Shown here: piece after piece, positions 48,018 through 57,262 of the stretch
How positions within the stretch are numbered: the first letter of the stretch is position 1
Layout: each line of letters opens with the position of its first letter
NCBI GenBank assembly: GCA_050433985.1
Contig: JBNPWE010000004.1
Span: 186,001 to 250,000, forward strand
Reading direction: 5' to 3'
DNA from: JACIYW01 sp014359745
GTDB lineage: Bacteria; Pseudomonadota; Alphaproteobacteria; Rhodobacterales; Rhodobacteraceae
DNA length: 64,000 nucleotides
Translations under genes and position numbers: made by a program
The notes under the pieces: model-generated
The model's database searches: none
What the model was told of the DNA's origin: nothing
Seen by the model: only the letters and a program-made list of their open reading frames with translations

Positions 48018-50174
48018 GTGACCGGCATCGACCAGCCCCCCAACGCATCGGCCCGTGTCGCATCGGCCCCCGACACATCGGTCGGCGACGCATCGGCCCG
48101 TGTCGCCAACGGCGGTCGCCTCTCCCGGCTGGGCGGCGCGCTGATCGATGCGGCAGGGGCCGCCCTTGGCCGCGCCCGCGGCAGGCTGTTCGCCTTCGTG
48201 CCCGTGGCGCTGGCGATCGGGATCGGCCTGTGGTTTTCGCTGCGGTTCGAACCGGGCGCGCCCGCCTATGCCGGGGTGGCGGCGGGCGCGGTGACGTGCG
48301 GCATCCTTGCCTGGCGCGGCCTTGACACATGGCGCCCCCCGGCGTTTGCCCTGATGCTGATCGGGGCGGGGTTCTGCCTTGCCGGGCTGCGCGCGCATCA
48401 CCTTGCCGCGCCGGTTCTGGGCTTTCGCTATTACGGCGCGATCGAGGGGCGGGTGATCGGCATCGACCGGTCGCTGTCCGACCAGATCCGCCTGACGCTG
48501 GATCGCGTGGTGCTGGAACGCACCGAACCCGACCGGGTGCCGGGGCGGGTGCGGGTGTCGATGCATGGCGATCAGGGGCTCGATCCGGTTCCGGGCATGG
48601 TGGTGATGATGACCGGCCATCTGGCCCCGCCCGAGGGGCCGGTGGAACCGGGCGGCTTTGATTTTCGCCGCCATGCCTGGTTCAGCGGGATCGGCGCGGT
48701 CGGCTATACGCGCAGCCCGGTCGTGGTGCTGGAACCGGCGGCGGCGGGGACGGCCCTGGCCGTTACCCGTCTGCGCCTGCGCATATCAAAGGCGGTGCAG
48801 GCGCGCATTCCCGGCGATCCGGGGGCCTTTGCCGCCGCCATCCTGACCGGCGACCGGTCGGGGATCAGCCGCAAGACGCTTGATGATCTGCGCGCGGCCA
48901 ATCTGTCGCATCTGCTGGCCATCTCGGGGCTGCACATGGGGTTGCTGACCGGTTTCGTCTTTGCGGCGCTGCGCTACGGGCTGGCGCTGATCCCGCCGCT
49001 GGCGCTGCGCCTGCCGGTGCACAAGATTGCCGCGGTGGTGGCACTGGCGGCGGCGGGTTTCTATCTGGCGCTTTCGGGGGGCAATGTCGCAACACAGCGC
49101 GCCTTTACCATGGTTGCGGTGATGCTGGTCGCGGTGCTGGTGGATCGCCGGGCGATCAGCCTGCGCTCTGTCGCGATCGCCGCCACGATTCTTCTGGTGT
49201 TTCGCCCCGAAAGCCTGACAGAGGCGGGGTTCCAGATGTCTTTCGCGGCAACCGTGGCGCTGGTGACCGCGTTCAACGCGCTGACCAGACTGCCCCGGAA
49301 CCGGCGCGGCCCCCGCTGGGCGCAACCGATCCTGACGGTGATCTTTACCTCTGCGGTGGCGGGTGCGGCAACCGCGCCGATCGCCGCCGCGCATTTCAAC
49401 CGGATCGCCGATTACGGGCTGATCGCCAATCTGGCCTCGGTCCCCTTGATGGGCGCGGTGGTGATGCCCGCCGCCGTGATCGCGGGCCTTGTCAGCCCCC
49501 TGGGCCTTGCCACCCCGGCGCTGTGGATGATGGAACAGGGCACGCGCTGGATCCTGTTCGTCGCAGGCTGGGTGGCGGCGCTTGACGGCGCGGTCACGCC
49601 GGTGCCCGCCCCCCCCGGCGCGGTGCTGCCAATCCTGGCGCTTGGCGCGCTCTGGCTGGTGATCTGGCCGGGGCGCGCGCGGCTGGCGGGGGCGGTAATG
49701 ATGCTGGCCGCGCTTGGCCTTTGGGCCAGCGCAGATCGCCCGACGCTGCTGGTCGCGTCCTCGGGCAAGATGGTCGGGCTGATGACCGATCACGGCCGCG
49801 CCCTCTCGAAGCCGCGCGGCGACGGGTTCGCCACCCGCAGCTGGCTGGAAAACGACGGCGATCCTGCCCTGCCCGCCATCGCCGCCACCCGCCCCGGCCT
49901 TGGCGCTGTCACGGGCGCGCTGGGCTTTCGCCTTGGCACCACCCGCGCCGTGCATCTGTTCGGCAAGGGGGCAGAGGCGGCGCTGCCCGCCGCCTGCCAG
50001 CCGGGAACCCTGGTCATCTATGACAAGGCCGCGAAAACCCCGCCAGGCCGCTGCCTGCTGATCGACGCGGATTATCTGCGCAAAAGCGGCGCCCTTGCCA
50101 TAGATCCCGGCCCGAACGGCCCCCGCGTGCGCCGCGCGCAGGACACGGCGGGAACCCGGCTCTGGTCACGCTGA
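48018..50174 (+). CDS. comEC: ComEC/Rec2-family DNA uptake channel protein
   Basis: A 718-residue polytopic membrane protein. The N-terminal DUF4131 domain (about 45-210) contains RLTLDRVVLERTEPDRVPGR and GGFDFRRHAWFSGIGAVGYT. The Competence domain (about 240-530) has FAAAILTGDRSGISRKTLDD, NLSHLLAISGLHMGLLTGFV (the hallmark HLLAISGLH), ALSGGNVATQRAFTM and AGFQMSFAATVALV. The C-terminal 130 residues lack the HxHxDH metallo-beta-lactamase motif seen in Firmicute ComEC. The start is GTG with GGAGAGAACAAGG upstream. In Rhodobacteraceae ComEC also serves recipients of gene-transfer-agent DNA. Confidence 0.9.
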   Translation: MTGIDQPPNASARVASAPDTSVGDASARVANGGRLSRLGGALIDAAGAALGRARGRLFAFVPVALAIGIGLWFSLRFEPGAPAYAGVAAGAVTCGILAWRGLDTWRPPAFALMLIGAGFCLAGLRAHHLAAPVLGFRYYGAIEGRVIGIDRSLSDQIRLTLDRVVLERTEPDRVPGRVRVSMHGDQGLDPVPGMVVMMTGHLAPPEGPVEPGGFDFRRHAWFSGIGAVGYTRSPVVVLEPAAAGTALAVTRLRLRISKAVQARIPGDPGAFAAAILTGDRSGISRKTLDDLRAANLSHLLAISGLHMGLLTGFVFAALRYGLALIPPLALRLPVHKIAAVVALAAAGFYLALSGGNVATQRAFTMVAVMLVAVLVDRRAISLRSVAIAATILLVFRPESLTEAGFQMSFAATVALVTAFNALTRLPRNRRGPRWAQPILTVIFTSAVAGAATAPIAAAHFNRIADYGLIANLASVPLMGAVVMPAAVIAGLVSPLGLATPALWMMEQGTRWILFVAGWVAALDGAVTPVPAPPGAVLPILALGALWLVIWPGRARLAGAVMMLAALGLWASADRPTLLVASSGKMVGLMTDHGRALSKPRGDGFATRSWLENDGDPALPAIAATRPGLGAVTGALGFRLGTTRAVHLFGKGAEAALPAACQPGTLVIYDKAAKTPPGRCLLIDADYLRKSGALAIDPGPNGPRVRRAQDTAGTRLWSR

Positions 50175-50188
50175 ACGCGGATCCCGCC

Positions 50189-51364
50189 TCAGATCCGCTC
50201 GATCGCCAGGGCAATCCCCTGGCCGCCGCCGATGCACATGGTGATGATCGCGCGTCGTCCGCCGGTGCGCTCCAGCTCGTACAACGCCTTCACCGTCAGG
50301 AGCGCCCCCGTGGCCCCCACCGGATGGCCCAGCGCAATCGCGCCGCCATTGGGATTGACCCGCGCCGGATCGAATCCCAGCGCCCGGTTCACCGCAACCG
50401 CCTGCGCGGCAAAGGCCTCGTTCGATTCGATCAGATCGAAATCCGACACCTGCAACCCGGTCCGCGCCAACAAGGCCTGCACCGCGGGCACCGGCCCGAT
50501 CCCCATCACCTCGGGGCGCACCCCGGCATGGGCATAGCCAAGGATACGCGCACGCGCCACCAGCCCGGCCCGCGCCGCCGCATCGGCGCGCGCCAGCACC
50601 AGCGCCGCCGCGCCATCGTTGATGCCGCTGGAATTGCCCGCCGTCACCGATCCGCCCTTCTGAAACACCGGGCGCAACCCCGCCAGCGCCTCGGCGCTGG
50701 TGGCCTTGGGGTGCTCGTCCACCTCGAACACCACCGGCCCCTTGCGCGATGGCACCTCGACCGGCACGATCTGCCCGGCAAAATGCCCCGCCGCGATCGC
50801 CGCCGCCGCGCGCCGCTGACTTTCCAGCGCGAACGCGTCCTGATCCTCGCGGCTCACCCCGTTCTCGGCGGCGACATTCTCGGCCGTCACCCCCATATGC
50901 CCGGTTCCGAACGGACAGTTGAGCGCGCCAAGCATCATGTCCTGCGCCCCCGCATCGCCCATCTTCTGCCCCCAACGGGCCGCGGGCAGGATATAGGGCG
51001 CGCGGCTCATGCTTTCGGCCCCGCCTGCCAGCGCGAATTCCGCATCCCCCAGCGCCAGCGCCTGCACCGCGGATACGATCGCCTGCGCCCCCGAACCGCA
51101 CAACCGGTTGACGTTCATCGCCGGGACCACATCGGGCACCCCCGCGCCGATCGCCGCAACCCGGCTCAGATACATGTCGCGCGGTTCGGTGTTGATCACA
51201 TGACCAAACATCACATGCCCCACCTGCGCCCCCGCCACCCCGGCCCGCTCAAGCGCCGCGCGCGCGACCGTCTCTGCCAGGGTGATCGGCGGCACCGCGG
51301 CCAACCCGCCACCAAACGTGCCAATCGCGGTACGAGCCCCGCTCAGAATAACGATGTCATCCAT
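50189..51364 (-). CDS. Acetyl-CoA C-acyltransferase (beta-ketothiolase)
   Basis: A 391-residue thiolase that condenses or cleaves acyl-CoA units. All catalytic motifs are present: the nucleophile Cys in NVNRLCGSGAQAIVSAVQAL, ESFAA-equivalent IESNEAFAAQAVAVNRAL, NPNGGAIALGHPVGATGALL with the active His, and the second Cys in ITMCIGGGQGIALAIERI. A BktB-like or acetoacetyl-CoA thiolase role is possible. GAAAGG lies before the ATG at 51364. It follows maiA by 4 bases and marR further up, so the three probably form one operon for aromatic or acid catabolism. Confidence 0.92.
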   Translation of the reverse strand: MDDIVILSGARTAIGTFGGGLAAVPPITLAETVARAALERAGVAGAQVGHVMFGHVINTEPRDMYLSRVAAIGAGVPDVVPAMNVNRLCGSGAQAIVSAVQALALGDAEFALAGGAESMSRAPYILPAARWGQKMGDAGAQDMMLGALNCPFGTGHMGVTAENVAAENGVSREDQDAFALESQRRAAAAIAAGHFAGQIVPVEVPSRKGPVVFEVDEHPKATSAEALAGLRPVFQKGGSVTAGNSSGINDGAAALVLARADAAARAGLVARARILGYAHAGVRPEVMGIGPVPAVQALLARTGLQVSDFDLIESNEAFAAQAVAVNRALGFDPARVNPNGGAIALGHPVGATGALLTVKALYELERTGGRRAIITMCIGGGQGIALAIERI

Positions 51365-51368
51365 GTTC

Positions 51369-52007
51369 TCAACCTTTCGAATTGTGCCTGTCGGGATGGG
51401 CGGCGGCCACCGCCGGGATCTCCTCAAGTTCAGCCATGATCGCATTGATCCGCCGATGCAAGGAAATATCCACCCCCCAGCGCCGCGCATTGTACACCTG
51501 CGGGATCAGGCAGATATCGGCCATCGTCACCTGATCGCCATGGCAGAACCGCCCCGTCGCGGGATGATCCAGCAGCGCCTCATAGGCCGCCAACCCGCGC
51601 CCCACAAAGGTCTCCATCCACGACTCCATGGTGATCCCGCCGCCCGAATGCGCCACCGCGAATTTCGCCACCGACACATTGCACACCGGATGGATTTCCA
51701 TCGCGATCGCATAGGACAGGGTGCGCACCCGCGCCCGCCCCACCGCATCCGATGGCAGAAACCCCGCCCCCCGCGTCTCGTCAAGATATTCAAGGATGGC
51801 CAGCGATTGCGTCATCATCATCCCGTCGATCTCGACCGCGGGCACAAGGCCCTGCGGATTGCGCGCCAGATGCGCGGGAGAGCGATTCTGTTCGCTGGGC
51901 AGATCCACCACCACCGACTGATAATCGATCCCCAGCAGGCCAAACGCCACCCGCAGCCGATAGGCCGCAGAAGAGCGCCAGAAATCATAAAGCGTTACCG
52001 TCATCAT
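51369..52007 (-). CDS. maiA: Maleylacetoacetate isomerase (zeta-class glutathione transferase)
   Basis: MaiA isomerises maleylacetoacetate (or maleylpyruvate) with glutathione in tyrosine/homogentisate or gentisate breakdown. The 212-residue protein has the zeta-GST signature TLYDFWRSSAAYRLRVAFGL (SSxxxRVR-like), NPQGLVPAVEIDG, LTQSLAI-like MMMTQSLAILEYLDET, and GDQVTMADICLIPQVYNARR. Two ATGs adjoin (52007 and 52004); GGAGGA lies directly before both. The first overlaps the marR stop. No fumarylacetoacetase is in the window. Confidence 0.9.
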   Translation of the reverse strand: MMTVTLYDFWRSSAAYRLRVAFGLLGIDYQSVVVDLPSEQNRSPAHLARNPQGLVPAVEIDGMMMTQSLAILEYLDETRGAGFLPSDAVGRARVRTLSYAIAMEIHPVCNVSVAKFAVAHSGGGITMESWMETFVGRGLAAYEALLDHPATGRFCHGDQVTMADICLIPQVYNARRWGVDISLHRRINAIMAELEEIPAVAAAHPDRHNSKG

Positions 52008-52432
52008 TCCTCCGAAATCAGCCGCAGCAGCGCGCGGCGCAGGCCCGGCGCGTCCTCGCCAAGCCGGGTGATCATCTCCGCCTGAAACCGATGCGCCATC
52101 GGCAGGATCCGGCACAACAGATCCCGCCCACCGGGCGTCAGCGCCAGATCGACAAGCCGCCGATCCCCGGCATTGGCGGCCTTGGTCAGATATCCCGCCG
52201 CCTCCAGCCGCGCTGCCGCGCGGCTGACGCGCGGCTTGTCCATATCCACCTGCGCGCAGATCTCGCGCACGCTGACCGTGCCCGATTGCGCCAGATGCGC
52301 CAGCACCCGCCATTCGGCGATGCCGATGCCGAATTCCGCTCGGTAATGATCGGCAAACATGCGGCTGACTCGCGCCGAGGCGGCCGCAAGCTGATAGGGC
52401 AAAAACGCATTCAGATCGAAACTATCGGCCAT
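52004..52432 (-). CDS. MarR family transcriptional regulator
   Basis: A 142-residue winged-helix regulator. FDLNAFLPYQLAAASARVSR forms the dimer helix, and EWRVLAHLAQSGTVSVREIC followed by VDMDKPRVSRAAARLEAAGY is the MarR wHTH with recognition helix. RRLVDLALTPGGRDLLCRIL supplies the DR-type wing. It is the first gene of a marR-maiA-thiolase run and overlaps maiA by four bases, so it probably controls this operon in response to an aromatic-acid intermediate. The ligand is unknown. Confidence 0.92.
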   Translation of the reverse strand: MADSFDLNAFLPYQLAAASARVSRMFADHYRAEFGIGIAEWRVLAHLAQSGTVSVREICAQVDMDKPRVSRAAARLEAAGYLTKAANAGDRRLVDLALTPGGRDLLCRILPMAHRFQAEMITRLGEDAPGLRRALLRLISEE

Positions 52433-52496
52433 GGCTGATCATTGCACCCAAAACGAATTCGTCAAGCCCAACCCCGCCCCATGAAAGTCCCCCGCC

Positions 52497-52519
52497 CATC
52501 CCCTTGGCGAAAATACTCT
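52497..52519 (-). repeat. Dispersed intergenic repeat, copy G (diverged)
   Basis: On the minus strand GAGAGTATTTTCGCCAAGGG then GATGGG, a diverged second-subtype copy. It lies about 60 bases after the ftsK stop, in the orientation of ftsK, next to a GC-rich stretch (52520-52575) with inverted GGGGGC/GCCCCC runs. Confidence 0.6.
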
Positions 52520-52578
52520 CGGGGGTGAGGCCGCAGGCCGAGGGGGCGGAAAGCCCCCTTGTCACGCCCCCCGCCCCC

Positions 52579-55500
52579 TCATCCCGCTTCGGGCACCAGA
52601 ATATCGCGCTTGCCCACATGGTTGGCAGGGGTCACGATGCCCTGATCTTCCATCTGCTCGACCAGCCGCGCCGCCTTGTTATAGCCGATCGCCAGCTTGC
52701 GCTGGATATAGGATGTCGAACATTTGCGATCCTTGATCACCACCGCGACGGCCTGATCATAAAGCGCATCATCGCCATCGCCGCCGCCAAGGCCCAGCAC
52801 CGCGTCGATCTCTGCGGCGTTTTCCTCGTCCGGCCCGTCGACCACACCCGATTTATAGGACGGCGGCCCAAAGGATTTCAGGTGGTTGACGATCTCCTCC
52901 ACCTCCTCATCCGACACGAACGGCCCGTGAATACGGGTGATGCGCGCGCCCCCGGCCATATAAAGCATATCGCCCATGCCCAGCAGTTGCTCGGCCCCCT
53001 GTTCGCCCAGAATGGTGCGGCTGTCGATCTTGGATGTCACCTGAAAGCTGATCCGGGTCGGGAAGTTGGCCTTGATGGTGCCGGTGATCACATCGACCGA
53101 CGGGCGCTGCGTGGCCATGATCAGATGGATGCCCGAGGCGCGCGCCATCTGCGCCAGGCGCTGGATACAGGCCTCGATCTCCTTGCCCGCGACCATCATC
53201 AGGTCGGCCATCTCATCGACGACCACCACGATGAACGGGATCACCTCGGGGGCGAATTCCTCGGTCTCGAACACCGGATCGCCGGTTTCATCGTCGAACC
53301 CGGTCTGCACGGTGCGCTTGAACATCTCGCCCCTGGCCAGCGCCTCGCGCACCCGGCCGTTATAGCCCTCGATGTTGCGCACCCCCATCTTGGACATCTT
53401 GCGATAGCGGTCTTCCATTTCCGCCACCACCCATTTCAGCGCCACCACCGCCTTCTTGGGATCGGTGACAACTGGCGAAAGAAGATGTGGGATGCCGTCA
53501 TAAACGCTCAGCTCCAGCATCTTGGGATCGATCATGATCATCCGGCATTCTTCTGGGCTCAGCTTGTAAAGCAGCGACAGGATCATGGTGTTGATCGCCA
53601 CCGATTTCCCCGACCCGGTGGTGCCCGCGATCAAGAGATGCGGCATCTTGGCAAGGTTGGCCACCACCGCATCGCCGCCGATATCCTTGCCCAGCGCCAG
53701 CGGCAGGCGCATGGCACTGTCGCCAAAATCGCGCGCCGACAGGATCTCGCGCAACACCACCTTCTCGCGGTGCTCATTGGGCAGTTCGATACCGATCACC
53801 GACCGCCCCGGCACCGTGGACACCCGCGCCGACAGCGCCGACATCGACCGCGCGATATCGTCGGCCAGCCCGATCACCCGGCTGGCCTTCAGCCCCGGCG
53901 CCGGTTCCAGTTCGTACATCGTGACGACCGGGCCGGGGCGCACCGAAACGATCTCGCCCTTGACACCGTAATCATCCAGCACCGATTCCAGCATCCGCGC
54001 GTTTTCCTCCAGCGCCTCGTCCGACAGCGGCATGCGCTGCACCATCGCCGGGCTGGTCAACAGCGTCAGCGGCGGCGCCTCATAGGCGACCGGCGCCTTG
54101 GGTTCCAGAGGCAGGCGCGGCTGCACCTCGGCCTGCGCCTGGCGCGACGGCGGCGCGGCGCGGCGCTGGATATTGGTCACCAGGGGGCGGCGCGGCTCTG
54201 GCGCACAGGGCGCGGGCGCCTCGATCAGCGCCTCGGGACCGGTCAGATCGGGGCCGGGATCGTCGCCCGCGTCGGTATCGATATCTGCAAACAGATCGAA
54301 CGGCGCCGCCTCGGCGGGCTGCACCTCGGCGGGGTGCGGTTGTGTCAGCGGCGGTTCGGCCAGCAGGGGGGAGGGCGGCACCGCGCGGCGCAGATCGGCC
54401 ATCAGCGGCAGCGGGCTACGGCGGCGCAACACTTCCTGCACCATCTCCGCGCGGGTCACGGGCGGCGGAGGGGTCGGCGCCCGCGCGCGGATCACATCGG
54501 CAATGCGCGCCTTGATGCGGTCATCGCCGGTCATCTCCTCGGGGCGGGGGGCAGCGGGCCCGGCCGAATCGGCCTCGGGCGCGCCCCCCGGATGCGGCCG
54601 GGCCACCCGTTTCATCAGCCCCGGCATCCGGGCCAGCAGGCCCAACCGTGCGCGCGGCTGTTCATCCGGCAGTGTTGCGGGCGGTGCTGCGGACAGCGCC
54701 GCGGGCAGTGTTGTGGGCCGGGCCGGTTGCACAACGGGCGCGGCCACCGTTCCCCCAAACCCCGCCCCGGCACTGGCCGGGCCGGGCGCGGATGCAAAAA
54801 TCGGCGGCTCGGCGCGCAGCACCGGCACCGGCCGCCGGGCGGTATCGCCCCTGTCGCCAGCCCTGTCGCCAGCCCTGTCGCCCGCAAGCCCCGCGGTCTG
54901 CGCCGCGCGCGACGGCACGCGCACCGCCGCCATGTCGGGCGCAAACCCGGCGGGCGCAAAGCGCCGCGCGTCGGGCGCCCCGGCCGCAGGAACGGCGCCC
55001 GCATCCGCGCGCCGCGCGCGCGACGCGCGGTGCCGCTCAACCCCGGTCTGCGCCGCCCGCAGACATCCCCGCAGCCCATGGCGCAGCGCCGCCAATATCC
55101 CGACATAGGCCATCACCAGCCCCAGCACGATCAGCCGCCCGATCGCATTGACCTCGGCGCTGTCATAACCCGCGGCAAAGGCCACACCGGCCAGCATCAG
55201 CACCGCGAACACCAGCGACAGCACCTTCAACCCGAAGGCCGCGCTGATCGGCACCACCCCCAGCACCGCGCCCAGCACCGTATCGCCAAACAGCCCGCCC
55301 ATCCCGAACGGATGCACCCATCCATCCGACGGCAACAGCGTTGCGGCATAGACCGAGGCCACCGCCACCGCGATCGGCACGAACACCATCCGCGACAGCG
55401 CGCGTTCCGCCCCCCGATGCGTCATCAGCCGCCCGCCCCAGATCATCACCACCAGCGGCAGCGCCCAGGAACCATAGCCCGCGATGATCATCAGGGGTGC

Positions 55501-55722
55501 CGCCACCGCCGCCCCGAACAGCCCCAGCGCATTATGCACCGGCGCTTCGGTCGCCGACATCCAGCTTGGATCGGCAGGCGCATAACTCAGCAGGATCAGC
55601 GCCAGCATCCCCCCCAGCGCCATCAGGCCAAGGCCGATCATCTCGCGGCCACGCCGTTGCATCACCGCCTGCATCTTGCCGTCAAGAAGGGGGTCGCGCT
55701 GTCTGATCTGATAAGATGCCAT
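52579..55722 (-). CDS. ftsK: DNA translocase FtsK
   Basis: FtsK couples septum formation to chromosome dimer resolution. The 1047-residue protein has four N-terminal membrane helices (about 28-195), a roughly 300-residue Pro/Ala/Arg-rich linker, and the motor: alpha (VLDDYGVKGEIVSVRPGPVV), beta with Walker A LIAGTTGSGKSVAINTMILS and Walker B FIVVVVDEMADLMM, then LIMATQRPSVDVITGTIKAN. The C-terminal gamma winged helix follows, with STSYIQRKLAIGYNKAARLV, which reads KOPS and contacts XerD. The motifs are complete and of typical length. Confidence 0.96.
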   Translation of the reverse strand: MASYQIRQRDPLLDGKMQAVMQRRGREMIGLGLMALGGMLALILLSYAPADPSWMSATEAPVHNALGLFGAAVAAPLMIIAGYGSWALPLVVMIWGGRLMTHRGAERALSRMVFVPIAVAVASVYAATLLPSDGWVHPFGMGGLFGDTVLGAVLGVVPISAAFGLKVLSLVFAVLMLAGVAFAAGYDSAEVNAIGRLIVLGLVMAYVGILAALRHGLRGCLRAAQTGVERHRASRARRADAGAVPAAGAPDARRFAPAGFAPDMAAVRVPSRAAQTAGLAGDRAGDRAGDRGDTARRPVPVLRAEPPIFASAPGPASAGAGFGGTVAAPVVQPARPTTLPAALSAAPPATLPDEQPRARLGLLARMPGLMKRVARPHPGGAPEADSAGPAAPRPEEMTGDDRIKARIADVIRARAPTPPPPVTRAEMVQEVLRRRSPLPLMADLRRAVPPSPLLAEPPLTQPHPAEVQPAEAAPFDLFADIDTDAGDDPGPDLTGPEALIEAPAPCAPEPRRPLVTNIQRRAAPPSRQAQAEVQPRLPLEPKAPVAYEAPPLTLLTSPAMVQRMPLSDEALEENARMLESVLDDYGVKGEIVSVRPGPVVTMYELEPAPGLKASRVIGLADDIARSMSALSARVSTVPGRSVIGIELPNEHREKVVLREILSARDFGDSAMRLPLALGKDIGGDAVVANLAKMPHLLIAGTTGSGKSVAINTMILSLLYKLSPEECRMIMIDPKMLELSVYDGIPHLLSPVVTDPKKAVVALKWVVAEMEDRYRKMSKMGVRNIEGYNGRVREALARGEMFKRTVQTGFDDETGDPVFETEEFAPEVIPFIVVVVDEMADLMMVAGKEIEACIQRLAQMARASGIHLIMATQRPSVDVITGTIKANFPTRISFQVTSKIDSRTILGEQGAEQLLGMGDMLYMAGGARITRIHGPFVSDEEVEEIVNHLKSFGPPSYKSGVVDGPDEENAAEIDAVLGLGGGDGDDALYDQAVAVVIKDRKCSTSYIQRKLAIGYNKAARLVEQMEDQGIVTPANHVGKRDILVPEAG

Positions 55723-55734
55723 CGTGCCTTGTCC

Positions 55735-56916
55735 TTACCTGTACAGGCAGTCGCGGATCAGGGTGATCCCACGCTGCACCTCTTCACCTGGGGCGACCAG
55801 CGCCACCCTGATATAGGTCTGGCCGGGATTGATCCCGCCCACCTCGCGGCCAAGATAGCCGCCGGGCAACACCCGCACCCCGGTTTCGCGCCACAGCCGC
55901 AGCGCCGCCGCCTCGTCATTTTCCACCGGCAGCCACAGGAAAAACCCGCCCCCCGGCCCGGCATAGCCCGGAACCCCGGCCATGATCCGGTCAACCAGCG
56001 CGAATTTCTCCTGATAAAGCGCGCGGCTGGCCTCCACATGCGCCTCATCCGCCCAGACCCGTTCCGACACCCGCTGCACCGGCAAGGGCAGCGGCGCCCC
56101 GGCAAAGGCGCGCAACTGCTTGATCCGCGCCAAAGCCCCGGCACCGCCCGCAACAAACCCCGACCGCAGGCCCGGCAGGTTCGATCGCTTGGACAGCGAG
56201 AAAAAGCTGACCACCCGGTCGGGATGCGCGCCCATCTCGGCCGCCACCTGCAAGGCGCCGACGGGCGGCGTGTCGCGGTACACCTCGCCATAACATTCAT
56301 CGGCGAAGATCAGGAAATCATGCTTTTCCGCCAGCGCGATCAGCCCGGCCCAATAGGCGCGACCGGCCACCGCGCCCTGCGGGTTGGACGGCGAACACAA
56401 GAACGCAATCGCCACCCGATCGAGCACCGCATCCGGCACCGCGCCGAAATCGGGCAGGAAACCGGTCTCGGCGGTCGCGGGCAGAAACACCGGCTCGGCC
56501 CCCGCGCTTAGCGCGCCCACGGCATAGACCTGATAAAACGGATTGGGGATCAGCACCACGGGCCGCCCGCCCGCCTTTTCCTCGGGGCACAGCGCCAGCG
56601 TCGCGCCGAAAAGCCCCTCGCGGCTGCCGTTCAGCGCCATGATCTGGCGCGCGGCGTCCAGCGTCACGCCATAGCGCCGCCCGACCCAGGCCGCCATCGC
56701 CGCCAGCAATTCCGGCGTGCCGTCATTGGGCGGATACACCCCGAACCCCTTGATGTGTTCGGCCAGCACCGCGCCCACGAAATCCGGCATCGCGTGTTTC
56801 GGCTCGCCGATGGTCATGTCGATAACCGGCCCGCCCGCGGGATACGCGCCAAGAAGCCCCCGCAAACGCGGAAACGCATACTCCGGCAGGTTCGAAAACC
56901 GCTGTGGAAACGCCAT
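55735..56916 (-). CDS. PLP-dependent class I/II aminotransferase, possible succinyl-DAP aminotransferase (DapC-like)
   Basis: A 393-residue fold-type I aminotransferase. The PLP Lys lies in VVSFFSLSKRSNLPGLRSGF, preceded by FLCSPSNPQGAVAGRAYW and FADECYGEVYRD (the cofactor Asp and Tyr); RVALVAPGEEV carries the substrate-carboxylate Arg. The opening MAFPQRFSNLPEYAFPRLRG and the overall sequence resemble the DapC/LL-DAP aminotransferase group in lysine and peptidoglycan synthesis, but the substrate is inferred. GAGGCAG precedes the ATG at 56916. It lies 12 bases upstream of ftsK. Confidence 0.85.
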   Translation of the reverse strand: MAFPQRFSNLPEYAFPRLRGLLGAYPAGGPVIDMTIGEPKHAMPDFVGAVLAEHIKGFGVYPPNDGTPELLAAMAAWVGRRYGVTLDAARQIMALNGSREGLFGATLALCPEEKAGGRPVVLIPNPFYQVYAVGALSAGAEPVFLPATAETGFLPDFGAVPDAVLDRVAIAFLCSPSNPQGAVAGRAYWAGLIALAEKHDFLIFADECYGEVYRDTPPVGALQVAAEMGAHPDRVVSFFSLSKRSNLPGLRSGFVAGGAGALARIKQLRAFAGAPLPLPVQRVSERVWADEAHVEASRALYQEKFALVDRIMAGVPGYAGPGGGFFLWLPVENDEAAALRLWRETGVRVLPGGYLGREVGGINPGQTYIRVALVAPGEEVQRGITLIRDCLYR

Positions 56917-57099
56917 GTACTGCCTCATCACCGGGATCATTGCGCCCCGTTTGGCCCGACGATAACCAAAGATTTGCGCCGGGTCCACAAAAACGCTGCA
57001 TGATCGGGCGGTTGCCCGGCAAAACGTGATGATTTTGCACGGATCTGGCGGCGCCCCCTGCCCCCCCTGCCCTATCGCCCCCCGAACTCCACCGCGCGC

Positions 57100-57180
57100 T
57101 TATCCCAAAAAGGCCAGCACCCCGCCGCGAAAATCGCGGGTCTGCCCGACGCCCGCAGCCTGCTGACAAGGAATGGTCTG
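57100..57180 (-). pseudogene. Possible C-terminal remnant of an enoyl-CoA hydratase family gene
   Basis: One minus-strand frame reads QAAGVGQTRDFRGGVLAFLG and then stops. Enoyl-CoA hydratases commonly end QTADFREGVAAFLEKR, so this may be the tail of a deleted family member. The match covers about 20 residues only and has no upstream continuation beyond 57180. Confidence 0.3.
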
Positions 57181-57197
57181 ATGATCATGCCACCCTC

Positions 57198-57229
57198 CCC
57201 GTTTCAAGGAAGGCCCGTTTCAAGGAAGG
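57198..57229. repeat. Tandem duplication of a 16-base unit
   Basis: CCCGTTTCAAGGAAGG occurs twice head to tail, 33 bases beyond the ccmH stop. Confidence 0.85.
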
Positions 57230-57262
57230 AATGGCAGCAAGTACCAAAAGCGAAACGCGGCG

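Larger units (their letters stand above)
56917..57262. other. 346-base gap upstream of the aminotransferase gene
   Basis: No intact gene. It contains an apparent C-terminal remnant of an enoyl-CoA hydratase-like gene (57100-57180, own entry). A small CCGCGA-AAA-TCGCGG hairpin lies near 57127, and a 16-base unit occurs twice in tandem at 57198-57229. Promoter elements for the aminotransferase gene were not recognised. Confidence 0.55.

Noticed and set aside
52504..56511. A 1335-codon open frame on the plus strand across ftsK
   Set aside because: It is antisense to ftsK and the aminotransferase gene, both with complete family motifs; it is His/Arg/Gln-rich, has no recognisable domain and arises from the high GC content.
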